This document shows positions 36,902 to 46,850 of a DNA stretch of 64,000 nucleotides, in pieces. The translations under genes were made by a program, and so were the position numbers. The notes beneath the pieces were generated by a model. The model saw only the letters and a program-made list of their open reading frames with translations. It was not told the DNA's origin and ran no database searches. Numbering within the stretch: the first letter of the stretch is position 1; every line of letters begins with the position of its first letter. Source of the stretch: Vibrio hangzhouensis. Its GTDB lineage: Bacteria; Pseudomonadota; Gammaproteobacteria; Enterobacterales; Vibrionaceae. The DNA lies in contig NZ_FNVG01000004.1 of assembly GCF_900107935.1 (NCBI RefSeq), positions 1-64,000 on the forward strand. Direction: 5' to 3'.

Positions 36902-37165
36902 AATTTGCTCTCTTTCGCTCGTGTTAACATCTCGTAAATAGCTACAGGCCGTTGGCTATGTATCTAATAAAGCAAAATTCAATGAGTAACGAAAGCGAGC
37001 AGATCGCAAAACGCCATGCCTGTCACATAAAACTATATAATTATACTATTTAAAACTATATACATATAAAGGTCATTCAATATATTTGAACGACTCCTTC
37101 ACTTTACACCTCTCAAAACCTGGTCCCCGAGCATCTATAGTAATAAACAACAAAGGAGGTCAGTC

Positions 37166-38014
37166 ATGACACGCTTTAGAACCATTCAACAAATCATACC
37201 TTCACATGCAACATCCGACGGCGATGGGGTAAAAATCCGTCGTGTGCATGGGTTTGACAACCCCGGCTTCTCTCCATTTTTAATGATTGATGAGCTCAAG
37301 TCAGATGACAGGAAAGATTACATTGGTGGTTTTCCTCCACATCCTCATCGTGGTATCGAGACTTTGACTTATATGATGCAAGGGCACTTCCAACATAAAG
37401 ATCATATGGGCAACGTTGGTGAACTTCGCTCTGGTGGAGCCCAATGGATGGCAGCTGGACGCGGCGTAATTCATAGCGAAATGCCAATCATGGAAGCGGG
37501 TGACTTGCATGGTTTCCAGATTTGGATCAATCAGCCAGCTCGGGACAAAATGACACCAGCGAAATACCATGATTTCCAGCCAGAAACGATCACTGAGCTT
37601 TCGCCTCCGCAATCGGGTCTGATTCGATTAATGTCAGGCGCATTGAGTGTAAACGGCGAGTCGCTAGTCGGTCCACTTACCCAAACTGGGGTGCCTGCTA
37701 CCGTCGCTGACTGGCGCTCAAAGCTGGGACAGAACGTCATGCTGGGTATGCCGGAAGAGCACAATATGATGCTCTACGTTTATCGCGGAGAGATAAAGGT
37801 TGCGGGCGAAAGCTTGAAACAGGGAGAACTTGCACTTACCTCGAAAGGTAATGCAATGGAGATTACAGCGGGATTGGATTCAGGCGTATTGGTCTTTATA
37901 GGAGAGCCGATTAACGAGCCCGTCGTGCACTACGGTCCATTTGTCATGAATAGCGCGCAAGAAATACAACAAGCGATTAACGACTACAATTCGGGCGTGT
38001 TTGATAACTATTGA
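37166..38014 (+). CDS. Pirin family protein
   Basis: A 282-residue bicupin of the pirin family. Metal-binding His residues lie in PPHPHRGIETLTYMM, HKDHMGN and GVIHSEMP. Some pirins have quercetin 2,3-dioxygenase activity, others act as redox-sensing cofactors; sequence alone does not decide. It has an excellent AAAGGAGG site and is a single gene ended by a strong terminator. Confidence 0.9.
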   Translation: MTRFRTIQQIIPSHATSDGDGVKIRRVHGFDNPGFSPFLMIDELKSDDRKDYIGGFPPHPHRGIETLTYMMQGHFQHKDHMGNVGELRSGGAQWMAAGRGVIHSEMPIMEAGDLHGFQIWINQPARDKMTPAKYHDFQPETITELSPPQSGLIRLMSGALSVNGESLVGPLTQTGVPATVADWRSKLGQNVMLGMPEEHNMMLYVYRGEIKVAGESLKQGELALTSKGNAMEITAGLDSGVLVFIGEPINEPVVHYGPFVMNSAQEIQQAINDYNSGVFDNY

Positions 38015-38077
38015 TAGATAGTGAGCACGACAGATTCTCATCCATTTTGACACCTAAAATCCACTGCCTGTGTGTCA

Positions 38078-38107
38078 CGCATCGACGAAACGTCGATGCG
38101 TTTTTTT
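38078..38107 (+). terminator. Terminator after pirin gene
   Basis: CGCATCGACG pairs with CGTCGATGCG around AAA, followed by seven T. Confidence 0.9.
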
Positions 38108-38140
38108 ATTATCTACTATCCAAACACTGATAGCTTGACG

Positions 38141-38422
38141 TTACAAGTACTCGCACAGATAAGCCGTTGACTGCTCAACAATCAGATCGAAACTCGAGTC
38201 TCCCTCTACATCGAATGATTCACCAGCGTTAAATGTGGACCAATCATTATCACCAGCACGTTTAATGGTCAGTGCACCCTTAACAACTGTCATTTTTTCA
38301 GGTGCCGCAGTTCCAAAAGTATATTCACCCGGAGCCATCACTCCAACACTACTATCGCCATCGCTCTGAGTAAAACCGAGTGACTTCACGGCACCGTCGA
38401 AATAGGTATTTTCTTTAATCAT
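38141..38422 (-). CDS. ppnP: Pyrimidine/purine nucleoside phosphorylase
   Basis: A 93-residue single-cupin protein of the PpnP (YaiE, DUF1255) family, which splits several nucleosides with phosphate. Hallmarks are the start MIKENTYFDGAVKSLGF, VGVMAPGEYTFGTAAPE and the closing YLCEYL. The length is standard. It adds to the purine salvage functions in this window (two deaminases). It is a single gene. Confidence 0.93.
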   Translation of the reverse strand: MIKENTYFDGAVKSLGFTQSDGDSSVGVMAPGEYTFGTAAPEKMTVVKGALTIKRAGDNDWSTFNAGESFDVEGDSSFDLIVEQSTAYLCEYL

Positions 38423-38550
38423 TTGACTTCCCTGTTAACATTGATCTTTGAATGATGGTTTTACCCCACAACATGAATGAAAACAAGTCATTGATCAGAT
38501 GTGAATGACAAATAGTATAAAAACCATACTACTATGATGTGAGACACGGT

Positions 38551-39879
38551 ATGTCCAATAAAGAAAGCAAGGTACCCACCAATCGAATCACTCGATTTGG
38601 AAAACTCGCCTCTCTGGCTACAAGAGTCACAGGTGCTATGGTCACCGAAGGAGCCAAACAGTTCGCTCAGGGCAAACGACCTAATGCCAAAGAACTGCTT
38701 CTTACACCCAGTAATATTAAACGAGTCACCGATCAACTGGCACAGTTGCGTGGTGCCGCCATGAAAGTCGGACAATTGATGTCAATGGACGCAGGTGACC
38801 TTATCAGCCCAGAACTGGCGGACATTTTGGCGCGTCTCCGGGCTGACGCAGCTCCCATGCCAGCAGTTCAGTTGGCGGCTGTATTAAGCGAAGAACTCGG
38901 GGCAGACTGGAAGCGCCACTTTATCGAGTTCAACTTTAAACCCATAGCCAGCGCCTCTATTGGGCAAGTCCATCAAGCACACCTGGAGGACGGCACTAAA
39001 CTCGCGATTAAAGTGCAATATCCTGGTATTAAAAAAAGTATTGATAGTGATGTAGACAACGTGGGCACGCTGTTAAATCTGGCGGGCATAATACCGAAAG
39101 GCGTAGATTATCAAGGTCTGTTGGAAGAGGCCAAGAAACAGCTACATGCGGAAGCTGACTATATGCTCGAAGCCAAATTGCTCGAGCACTATCAACAGTT
39201 ATTGGGAAGTTCATCCCATTTTATTCTGCCTCGTGTCATCAGAGAAATTACCACCGATAATGTGTTAGCTATGACGCATGTAACCGGTGTGGCGATTGAG
39301 TCTCTGGTTACTGCTGACCAGCACACTCGTAACACAGCTGTCCAAATGCTGTTAGAGTTGCTGTTCAGAGAGCTGTTTGACTTTAAACTGGTTCAAACTG
39401 ACCCCAACTTTGCTAACTTTTTATATAGCCATGATGAGCAAAAAATCATCTTGCTCGACTTCGGAGCAACCCGCTCATACAGTGAAGATATCAGTATGGG
39501 TTACAAACTTGCCTTCAGTGCCGTTCTGAATCACCATGACCGACAACTTGATGCAGCGCTGCAGCAAATTGGCTTCTTCAATCAACAAATCCTTCCGCAA
39601 CAAAAAGCTGCGATACTTGATCTGGTCAAACTGGCGACAGAGCCTCTTCGTCATCCAGGTCGCTATGATTTTGGCTCCAGCAATCTTGCTCAGAGGTTGA
39701 GTCAGGCTGGCACGGTTCTTAGCATGGAAAAAAACTACTGGCATACCCCACCAGCGGACGCACTGTTTCTCCACCGTAAGATCGGTGGGCTCTATCTACT
39801 GGCTGCTAGGTTGCGGGCACAGGTTGACGTCGGAGCACTGTTTGCTCCCTATCGTTTATCCAATCCGCAGGTTGCCTGA
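38551..39879 (+). CDS. ABC1/UbiB-family atypical kinase
   Basis: A 442-residue member of the AarF/ABC1/UbiB family. The family's KxGQ motif is in AAMKVGQLMSM, the Ala-rich loop is ASASIGQVHQA, the ATP-binding Lys is in IKVQYPG, and the catalytic stretch is QTDPNFANF with metal-binding LLDFGATR. No C-terminal membrane helices like those of UbiB are obvious, so it is a UbiB paralogue and not the ubiquinone-operon copy. It probably binds ATP and affects isoprenoid lipids; this is family knowledge only. Start chosen at 38551; four extra codons upstream are open. Confidence 0.85.
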   Translation: MSNKESKVPTNRITRFGKLASLATRVTGAMVTEGAKQFAQGKRPNAKELLLTPSNIKRVTDQLAQLRGAAMKVGQLMSMDAGDLISPELADILARLRADAAPMPAVQLAAVLSEELGADWKRHFIEFNFKPIASASIGQVHQAHLEDGTKLAIKVQYPGIKKSIDSDVDNVGTLLNLAGIIPKGVDYQGLLEEAKKQLHAEADYMLEAKLLEHYQQLLGSSSHFILPRVIREITTDNVLAMTHVTGVAIESLVTADQHTRNTAVQMLLELLFRELFDFKLVQTDPNFANFLYSHDEQKIILLDFGATRSYSEDISMGYKLAFSAVLNHHDRQLDAALQQIGFFNQQILPQQKAAILDLVKLATEPLRHPGRYDFGSSNLAQRLSQAGTVLSMEKNYWHTPPADALFLHRKIGGLYLLAARLRAQVDVGALFAPYRLSNPQVA

Positions 39880-40016
39880 GTACGCTTTGATTGGTCGTCA
39901 CAACTCGGCTCGATCACAAGGCGTTACAATCCGTTGATTAATAAATGGGATGGTAATGTCTAAAGTTGCTTTAAAGCAGGTCGATATAATGAGAAAGCCA
40001 GCAAGGACGAAAGGGA

Positions 40017-40484
40017 ATGACAAAGCTCAACGGAAGTACAGTAAGCAACAAAGACACATTAATGGCTGCCCTCTTCATTGTAATTGGTCTCTGCCTTTGC
40101 ATTGCACTTGGCTTCGCGTTTTATACCAGCCACAAAAACCACATTTCCCCAACCAGAGTGTACGGAAACTGGATAGAAATTGGAGCGCCAAAACAAAGTA
40201 CGGAAATACTCACTTTTTCCGATGCAGGTACCCTTCGCAACCACCGCCTTGTCGCCACTTCGTATCAATTTGACGGCCGCATTATTCGAGTCAAAACTGG
40301 CAGTGGATTATGGGTCTATGAAAAAGTTGGCACCGCCCGCTCTCCGCAGCTAAGAAGAATTACGCCAGCTCTTCCCCCTCAACGCTTTATCCTCGAAGGC
40401 TTTGAACACACCGTCCCTATGGATGGTTACAACCCGGGACAAAATCGTCGCTCTGCATTAAGAGAACATTTCTCCACTCAATAA
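40017..40484 (+). CDS. DUF2850 family membrane-anchored protein
   Basis: A 155-residue protein with one N-terminal membrane helix (about residues 14-37) and a periplasmic domain starting VYGNWIEIGAP. ILTFSDAGTLRNHRLVATSYQFDG and QRFILEGFEHTVP match DUF2850, which I know mainly from Vibrio. The function is unknown. AGGACG lies nine bases before the ATG. It may be in a short unit with the gene at 40630. Confidence 0.72.
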   Translation: MTKLNGSTVSNKDTLMAALFIVIGLCLCIALGFAFYTSHKNHISPTRVYGNWIEIGAPKQSTEILTFSDAGTLRNHRLVATSYQFDGRIIRVKTGSGLWVYEKVGTARSPQLRRITPALPPQRFILEGFEHTVPMDGYNPGQNRRSALREHFSTQ

Positions 40485-40629
40485 CGGTTCACAGCTTGTT
40501 GATAGAATCATGAAAAAGGACTGGTTATTTTTTGACCACAATCAAATATACTATTGGTTTTGTCGTATCAGCCGATTTTCCTGCCTAGACTTTTAAATAG
40601 GGTCCCCCAGAGTCAATCAGGAGAAGAAA

Positions 40630-40926
40630 ATGATCATTACCCATCGCAATTTTTTACTCCAAAGCAGTCACAGAGAACACGCACGAGTTCACGTCAACCC
40701 AGTTGGTGAGCTCGAGTTTGATATTATCGAATCTCAGCAACATCATAATACCGATTTTGAACATTTAGTTTTTAAACGCTCTGCAACAGGTACTGTAGTC
40801 GCTGGCATCGACAAAAATAACCAGACACATTGGCAATATACACTGTCAAACACCGATGCTGACGAATTGAATACGCTGGTTAAACAGGCCAACGAGGACT
40901 TCGAGCAATTGATGAGAGATTTGTAA
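40630..40926 (+). CDS. Hypothetical small cytoplasmic protein
   Basis: A 98-residue protein I do not recognise. It is rich in His, Asn, Glu and Asp, without membrane segments or a signal peptide. AGGAGAAGAAA precedes the ATG, an ideal ribosome site, and a terminator follows, so it is probably a real gene. The C-terminal third (DADELNTLVKQANEDFEQLMRDL) looks helical. Confidence 0.7.
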   Translation: MIITHRNFLLQSSHREHARVHVNPVGELEFDIIESQQHHNTDFEHLVFKRSATGTVVAGIDKNNQTHWQYTLSNTDADELNTLVKQANEDFEQLMRDL

Positions 40927-40990
40927 CTCTTGCTGCAAATCCGCTGTGCTGACGCGCAAACTGCTTTGAATTCAATATGCCTTCGATGAT

Positions 40991-41022
40991 GAAGGCGTAT
41001 GTTCTGTGCGCCTTTATTTTTT
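40991..41022 (+). terminator. Terminator after the small hypothetical gene
   Basis: AAGGCG pairs with CGCCTT across an 11-base loop, followed by TATTTTTT. Confidence 0.7.
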
Positions 41023-41111
41023 CCTCTACGGTCACATTATGACAGTTCTCTGAACTTCCACCATTAAGTTTTTCATATGATACTCGCTTTACAATCAGCC
41101 TAACCAATCTT

Positions 41112-41855
41112 ATGACCTTCCGATTATCGAAAGAGACAAAATTAGCTGGCATGCTTTGCCTTGCCATCTATGCATCGCTTACATTTGTAGTGGTCTTGCT
41201 TTACTTTCCATCAGACCTAACGTCCTATGTTCCTGATACTACTGGTCTGATTTTGCAAAACTTAACTTACTCTGCTGGTCATCAAGGTTTTTTGTTCACG
41301 TTAGCTCTATTGATGAGTTTCTCTGCTTATTGTATTCGTCAAAGCAATCACAAATTACACTATTTAGTTCAGTTGGGGTTACTTCTAGTATTGAGTTTTG
41401 GTGCGAAATCGGTGCTTAAGGAATTTACCCAAAGCCCAAGGCCGTATACTGAAACACTAACCCAACTTCAAGTACTGCCCTCACCACAAAGCTTCTACTC
41501 TTTAAGTACTAAAGAGAAGGATAAACGAATCCAGCAAGTCGGTGAAAGCGTCAGTGAGTGGAGAACAAAACACTGGATCGGCGAAACCGACTACTCCTTC
41601 CCGTCGGGTCATACGATTTTCGCCTCCATCTGTGTACTGTTCTTTGGTGGTATTCTTTTCAGCGAACGACAGTACTTTGCCGCTTCTGTGGTAATACTTT
41701 GGGCTGTAGGCGTTGCAGGAACCCGACTGTGGCTCGGCATGCATCGGCCTGTCGATCTCTACGGTTCCATGCTGTTTGCACTCATTTTGTATACTCTTGT
41801 ACCCTACCACTATCCTGTCGTTGACAAGATGTTAGGCAAATTAAAAAACCACTAG
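41112..41855 (+). CDS. pgpB: PAP2-family phosphatase, PgpB-like
   Basis: A 247-residue membrane phosphatase with about six helices. The three PAP2 motifs are KEFTQSPRPY, PSGHTIFAS and RLWLGMHRPVDLYGS, with the catalytic His pair. The long loop between motif 1 and motif 2 is typical of PgpB, which dephosphorylates phosphatidylglycerophosphate and undecaprenyl diphosphate on the periplasmic face. It is a single gene followed by an ArsR-type regulator 54 bases later. Confidence 0.88.
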   Translation: MTFRLSKETKLAGMLCLAIYASLTFVVVLLYFPSDLTSYVPDTTGLILQNLTYSAGHQGFLFTLALLMSFSAYCIRQSNHKLHYLVQLGLLLVLSFGAKSVLKEFTQSPRPYTETLTQLQVLPSPQSFYSLSTKEKDKRIQQVGESVSEWRTKHWIGETDYSFPSGHTIFASICVLFFGGILFSERQYFAASVVILWAVGVAGTRLWLGMHRPVDLYGSMLFALILYTLVPYHYPVVDKMLGKLKNH

Positions 41856-41908
41856 AGGCGCAGCGTAATTTCCACTATCATCGAAATACTGATTATGGAG
41901 ATCGATTT

Positions 41909-42205
41909 ATGCAAATTGAAGTCGCTGCAAAAGCGCTCAAAGAACTAGGTCATGTAACGCGACTCGCCATCTACCGCCAAGTGGTCAAAGCAGGGCACAA
42001 AGGCATCCCCGTAGGTGTCATTCAGGATCGGCTGGAGATTCCCGGGTCGACGTTGTCCCACCACATTTCCAGTCTGGCGTCGGCTCAGTTAATCGAACAA
42101 CGGCGTGAAGGTCGGACTCTGTATTGCGTCGCGAAGTACGAACATTTAGAAGGTGTTATTGCCTTTCTTCAAGATGAATGCTGCAGCGACGAGACGTGCC
42201 TATAG
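41909..42205 (+). CDS. ArsR-family regulator
   Basis: A 98-residue winged-helix regulator. The HTH is about residues 35-62 (GVIQDRLEIPGSTLSHHISSLASAQLI) and the wing is EQRREGRTLYCVAKY. The tail CCSDETC contains three cysteines that could bind metal or sense thiols, but the classical CxC site in the recognition helix is absent. No arsenic or metal-resistance gene is adjacent, so its target is unknown. It may act on its own promoter. Confidence 0.85.
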   Translation: MQIEVAAKALKELGHVTRLAIYRQVVKAGHKGIPVGVIQDRLEIPGSTLSHHISSLASAQLIEQRREGRTLYCVAKYEHLEGVIAFLQDECCSDETCL

Positions 42206-42212
42206 ATATCGT

Positions 42213-42240
42213 CAGGTCGTGTGAGTGCGACCTGTTCTCC
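42213..42240 (+). terminator. Possible terminator after the ArsR gene
   Basis: CAGGTCG pairs with CGACCTG across an 8-base loop; the following TTCTCCCC is a weak T tract. Confidence 0.5.
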
Positions 42241-42347
42241 CCTCTATCATCTTAATTATAAGACTCCTGCCCTCTATCCCTCTCTGGCTTTAGCGCAACA
42301 CCATACTGCCCCCTATGATTATCGAAGAGTCATAGGGAGATGAGCTC

Positions 42348-44858
42348 ATGAAGTTTTTAAGAGCAGCGCAATACACAGGTCAAACGCTTCTCACCATATT
42401 TATGATGTTAACCTTCGGTATCACAGCAATCGCTATTTTGCTGATGACCAACTATGAAGCGGAAAAAACCATAGATGCGTTGCAAAAAGACAGCAGTCAG
42501 ATTGAAATTCAAGCGGCAAAAAACTTCATGGATCAATTTTTCATTGCCATGGATATGCACATCTCCCATTTAGTAGAAGAACCCGCTATCATCGCTGCAG
42601 TAAAGGGAAATTTCCCAAAAAAATCTCCTTCGAATCATGACCATAATCACGATAGCAGTAACGTCTCTAGTTCATCAAATGTCGATGAAGATAATATTTT
42701 CAAACACTTGCACCAGTTTCATCTTTCCAACGCTAAGGTTAAGTTCTGTCTCTTTGATGCTAACGGCATCGTGAAGTTCAATAGCTTGCCTCAAGAAGGT
42801 CCGATTGAAAATCGACTCGCTCTTCTCAGCAAAATTAAGCAGACACAAAGTCAGCTAACCGTTTATTTGTTGCGTCAGCAAAACCAACAAAAAGTCATTC
42901 GCTTCTATAAACCTATTTACTCAAATGAGACGCTTTCGGGCGTTGTTGTGGGTGCCTTTCCTTATAACAACACAACTTTTTTCAGTTCATTGCAAGAAAA
43001 CAACACTCGATGGTACTCATTGACTCAACCCGGGTCTACCTGGGTGGAAACACCGCCGGGGACAGATTGGAACATAACCAGCGTTAAACTCGACAAATCC
43101 GATATTTCGTTGCAGTTTGGGGTCAACCGTCAAACATTTATCAACCAGAAGAACGCTCTGCTTTATAGTTTAGCTTTCGCTATTCTCATCGCGCTCACAG
43201 TCTCCTCTGCTATTGTCTACCTTCTTGGGCAGCAGCTAATCATCAATCCATTTCAAAAACTTGAGCAGTCAAAAATCGCCCTGTCGGTACAAACTAAGCT
43301 ACTTAATAAAAAGGTAGATGAAGCCAGGCTTCTAACTAATGTGGTAAAGCAGGCTAACGATGCAATTTTGATCGCCAATCACAACGGCCATGTTGAATGG
43401 GTTAACCACGCGTTTGAGAAGCTTTCCGGATGGACTCTTGAGGAGATCAAAGGTGTTGAGTTGAGTTCGCTTCTCTATTGCGACCATTCCGATCCTCTCG
43501 CCACCGTAAAGATTACTGACTCACTAACACGAGGGATTCAAACCCGCGTCGAACTCATCAATCATTCCCGAGATCATGTCCCCTACTGGGTGGACATAGA
43601 CATAACCCCGACCTTCGATACCAAGGGTGCTACGGATAAATTTATTGTCATTGAGCGTGACATTACTACTCATAAAAAACTTCTTGAAAAGCTGGAGCTT
43701 GCAGTCAAAGCTGCCGACTCGGCGAATATCGCCAAATCTCAGTTTCTGGCGACTATGAGCCACGAAATTCGCACCCCAATGAATGGTGTATTAGGCATGG
43801 TGCAGGTGATGCTCTCTGAAACCGAGGACCCAAAACAAAAAGAAAGTCTGATGCTCATCCTCGATTCTGGCAACCATCTTATCTCTATCCTGAACGATAT
43901 TCTTGACCTCACCAAGGTCGAACAAAACCGCATAGAAATAGAAGAAAACCCGTTTAATCTTGAGCAGATAGTCGCACCGTTACTTTCCACCTACCAAACG
44001 GTCTGCAAGGAGAAAGGAATTCATTTCACCATTCAATGTAACGTCGATAACAAAGTCAGCTATCTTGGAGACAAAAACCGCATAAGGCAGATTCTCTACA
44101 ACCTGATTAACAATGCCATCAAGTTCACCAAACTAGGGGCTATTACTGTAACCATAGGTCGCTTAAAACCCCACTCAAAACACATATCTTTCGTGGTTGA
44201 AGATACAGGTATTGGTATTCAGCCTGACGCACTCGACATTGTCTTTGAACCTTTTGTTCAGGCAGACACTTCTACCACCAGAGACTATGGAGGTACTGGG
44301 CTTGGTCTAGCCATAGTTAAACAACTGATCGAAAAGATGGGGGGGACAATCCAGGCGTCAAGCATTGTAGGGCAAGGGACTCGATTTGAGTTTGAAATAC
44401 CCCTACGCACCACTATTCAACCTGCCGACAGTCTGTTAACGCAACACTATAAAGACAGTTCAAACCTTTCTGGACTGGATATTCTGGTGGTTGAGGATAA
44501 CCATATCAACGCACTTATTGCGCAAAAACTATTAGAGAAGGACGGACAAAAAGTCACGATTGTTGAAAATGGACAACTGGCTCTTGATGCGCTGAGCAAT
44601 CATCCCTACGATCTTGTACTTTTGGACAATCATATGCCCGTGATGGATGGTATAGAAGCCTGCAGACAAATACGACAACAGTTCGATAGCGGTATTTTGA
44701 TATTTGGATGGACAGCCGATGTGTTCTCCGACTCGAAGCAGTCTTTTATCGATGCCGGGGCTGATTGCGTGCTCCACAAACCATTAAAGAAAGAAGCTCT
44801 CTTTGAAGCTCTGAATCGATTTAAAATTTCCATAGGGAAACAACATGCCGGAAGGTAA
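42348..44858 (+). CDS. Hybrid sensor histidine kinase with PAS and receiver domains
   Basis: An 836-residue membrane hybrid kinase. It has membrane helix 1 (about 13-33), a periplasmic sensor (34-270), helix 2 (271-294), a PAS domain (about 330-445), HisKA with His472 (SHEIRTPMNG), an ATPase with NNAIKFT, DTGIG and GGTGLGLA (about 575-690), and a C-terminal receiver with Asp760 (LLDNHMPVMDG), Thr789 and Lys811. No HPt domain follows and no response regulator is next to it, so it must hand on to an unlinked partner. The periplasmic part has a low-complexity His/Asp/Ser insert near residues 96-115 (NHDHNHD). Confidence 0.92.
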   Translation: MKFLRAAQYTGQTLLTIFMMLTFGITAIAILLMTNYEAEKTIDALQKDSSQIEIQAAKNFMDQFFIAMDMHISHLVEEPAIIAAVKGNFPKKSPSNHDHNHDSSNVSSSSNVDEDNIFKHLHQFHLSNAKVKFCLFDANGIVKFNSLPQEGPIENRLALLSKIKQTQSQLTVYLLRQQNQQKVIRFYKPIYSNETLSGVVVGAFPYNNTTFFSSLQENNTRWYSLTQPGSTWVETPPGTDWNITSVKLDKSDISLQFGVNRQTFINQKNALLYSLAFAILIALTVSSAIVYLLGQQLIINPFQKLEQSKIALSVQTKLLNKKVDEARLLTNVVKQANDAILIANHNGHVEWVNHAFEKLSGWTLEEIKGVELSSLLYCDHSDPLATVKITDSLTRGIQTRVELINHSRDHVPYWVDIDITPTFDTKGATDKFIVIERDITTHKKLLEKLELAVKAADSANIAKSQFLATMSHEIRTPMNGVLGMVQVMLSETEDPKQKESLMLILDSGNHLISILNDILDLTKVEQNRIEIEENPFNLEQIVAPLLSTYQTVCKEKGIHFTIQCNVDNKVSYLGDKNRIRQILYNLINNAIKFTKLGAITVTIGRLKPHSKHISFVVEDTGIGIQPDALDIVFEPFVQADTSTTRDYGGTGLGLAIVKQLIEKMGGTIQASSIVGQGTRFEFEIPLRTTIQPADSLLTQHYKDSSNLSGLDILVVEDNHINALIAQKLLEKDGQKVTIVENGQLALDALSNHPYDLVLLDNHMPVMDGIEACRQIRQQFDSGILIFGWTADVFSDSKQSFIDAGADCVLHKPLKKEALFEALNRFKISIGKQHAGR

Positions 44859-45178
44859 ATACAATACACTCCTTTTATTCACATGATTTATTCCTGTTTA
44901 AAGTTAATTTTGTCTCTTCTTTATAGAATCAGAACTTTCTATTACAACTCATTGAAATTGACCAGAAAACACCCATAAAATTAGAACGTTTAATATAATT
45001 CTCTCGAATAGTATTAAGATTTATAAACAGTGTTGACTAATTACAACCTAATCAATATCGTAGCGTCATTGCATTTAAAAGTATGCCAGTAACACTCTAA
45101 GATTGGTGATTTTCGTTAATCTTACACACATAATCAGAATAAATTTATCACAATAACAACTTAGAAAAGGATAACGCA
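44859..45178. other. Intergenic, AT-rich
   Basis: No gene is seen. This is the probable promoter region of the chemoreceptor; AAAAGG at 45165-45170 is its ribosome site. Confidence 0.4.
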
Positions 45179-46795
45179 GTGAGGCTTAACAACCTGTCTA
45201 TTCGAACTAAACTGCAAGCAATTGTCGCGTTTGCGGTACTAATTTTGTTTTCACTAGGTACTTTTAACCTACTCATACAGAAAGAAGCCAACTACGAACA
45301 GCGAAAAGAGCGTGTGCGATCCAACGTTGATATCGCTTATACACTTGCCAAACATTATCATGGCCTTGAAAACGTATTAGGACGTGAGCAAGCGCAACAG
45401 GCAGCCCAACAAGCCATAAGTCAGCTGCGCTACGATGGTAACAACTACTTTTGGATTGCAACGACCACCAACACCATAGTCATGCATCCTACTCAACCGC
45501 AACTTAATGGTACCAGCACCAGCACACTCACAGATTCTCGGGGTAATCATTTCTGGCAAGAGATGGCGTCTATTGCCAAGCAAAAAGGCAGTGGTTATCT
45601 GACTTATTACTGGATCGGCAGTGATGGGGAAGAATCCCAAAAGGTGTCGTTCGTCAACTACATTCCGGAGTGGGACTGGATCATCGGAACCGGTGTGCAA
45701 ACATCCGATATCGACAAGGCATTCCAGCAACACCTGATTAAAGAACTCATTGTCGATGCAATTGCCGCTTTGGCTCTGGTTGTCATTTGTCTGGTTGTGG
45801 CGAGAAATATCGTCCAGCCCATCGAAAAGCTGGTTAAACAAGTGCACAGCGTTGCAGATGGTGACCTGACCATTAATATGAAAACTTCTCGTCAGGATGA
45901 AATGGGTTACCTGAGCAATGAACTCGACCGAATGATGACGGCACTGAAAGAAACGATAACAGCCGCTAAAGCATCTGCTAGCCATTCAAGCCAACTTTCA
46001 AGCAGCATTGCCGCGGCCAGTGAAGAAACATCAACCAGTATCAACTCTCAAAGTCAGCAGCTGGAGCAACTGGCAACGGCGATGAGCGAGATGTCATCAA
46101 CGATTCAAGACATCGCAGGCAATTCAGAAAGGACCTCTGCAACGACAGAAGAGAGTAAAGAATACGCTGCTGAGGGAAGCCGCAGCATGGGGTATACTCT
46201 CAATAATATTGCGGGCATCTCTGATGATATAAATAGTACTCATCAATTAATGGAAGCACTGAAGCAAGGCGTTAATGACATCAGTAATGTGGTAAACGTT
46301 ATTCATGAAGTCTCCGAGCAAACCAACCTGTTAGCACTCAATGCTGCAATTGAAGCAGCACGAGCTGGTGAGCAGGGCAGAGGGTTTGCCGTTGTAGCCG
46401 ATGAAGTACGTAACCTGGCCAGTCGAACTCAGGAGTCTACTGCTCAAGTTCAGGCTACGATCGACAAGTTAAACCAACGCACCGACAGCGTGCTCACCGT
46501 AATGGCCTCCAATCAAACGAAGGTTTCAGAGAGCGTCGAGCTTGCTTCCCAGACTCAGGACAAGCTGGATACTGCTGTCACCAAACTCAACGACACCTAT
46601 GACATGGTGGCTCAAATTGCCGCGGCTGCAGAGCAGCAAGGCACCGTGGCTAATGAAGTCAACGAAAACGTCAGTATCGTTCACCTTTCAATCAGTGAGA
46701 TCCGTCAGGCAAGTCAAAGTCTTGCTGAGCAATCTCAATCTATGGCTCAAGCCTCTGATGAGTTGAGCGAACGTTTGGCTTACTTCAAAGTGTAA
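45179..46795 (+). CDS. Methyl-accepting chemotaxis protein with single-Cache sensor
   Basis: A 538-residue chemoreceptor. Helix 1 is about residues 12-32. A single Cache domain follows, with the typical [17 protein letters not shown], then [14 protein letters not shown] before helix 2 (about 186-207). A HAMP segment and the signalling coiled coil come next, with the tip [35 protein letters not shown] split around residue 385. There is no CheR/CheB-tethering pentapeptide at the C terminus. The start is GTG 45179 after AAAAGG. The attractant is unknown; small organic acids are common for this sensor type. Confidence 0.92.
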   Translation: MRLNNLSIRTKLQAIVAFAVLILFSLGTFNLLIQKEANYEQRKERVRSNVDIAYTLAKHYHGLENVLGREQAQQAAQQAISQLRYDGNNYFWIATTTNTIVMHPTQPQLNGTSTSTLTDSRGNHFWQEMASIAKQKGSGYLTYYWIGSDGEESQKVSFVNYIPEWDWIIGTGVQTSDIDKAFQQHLIKELIVDAIAALALVVICLVVARNIVQPIEKLVKQVHSVADGDLTINMKTSRQDEMGYLSNELDRMMTALKETITAAKASASHSSQLSSSIAAASEETSTSINSQSQQLEQLATAMSEMSSTIQDIAGNSERTSATTEESKEYAAEGSRSMGYTLNNIAGISDDINSTHQLMEALKQGVNDISNVVNVIHEVSEQTNLLALNAAIEAARAGEQGRGFAVVADEVRNLASRTQESTAQVQATIDKLNQRTDSVLTVMASNQTKVSESVELASQTQDKLDTAVTKLNDTYDMVAQIAAAAEQQGTVANEVNENVSIVHLSISEIRQASQSLAEQSQSMAQASDELSERLAYFKV

Positions 46796-46801
46796 ACAAA
46801 A

Positions 46802-46832
46802 ATGGGGCTCCATCCACTAGATAGAGCCCCAT
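46802..46832. terminator. Bidirectional hairpin between chemoreceptor and yceI-like genes
   Basis: ATGGGGCTC (46802-46810) pairs with GAGCCCCAT (46824-46832). It sits between convergent genes. Confidence 0.65.
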
Positions 46833-46850
46833 GACATCACCCAAACCAAG

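Noticed and set aside
39950..40273. Open frame of 107 codons overlapping the DUF2850 gene
   Set aside because: The frame at 40017-40484 has a membrane anchor, family resemblance and a ribosome site; the overlapping frame has none of these.
45377..45985. Long minus-strand frame (202 codons) inside the chemoreceptor
   Set aside because: It is antisense to a clear Cache/HAMP/MCP protein and has low-complexity His/Cys/Leu composition typical of shadow frames.
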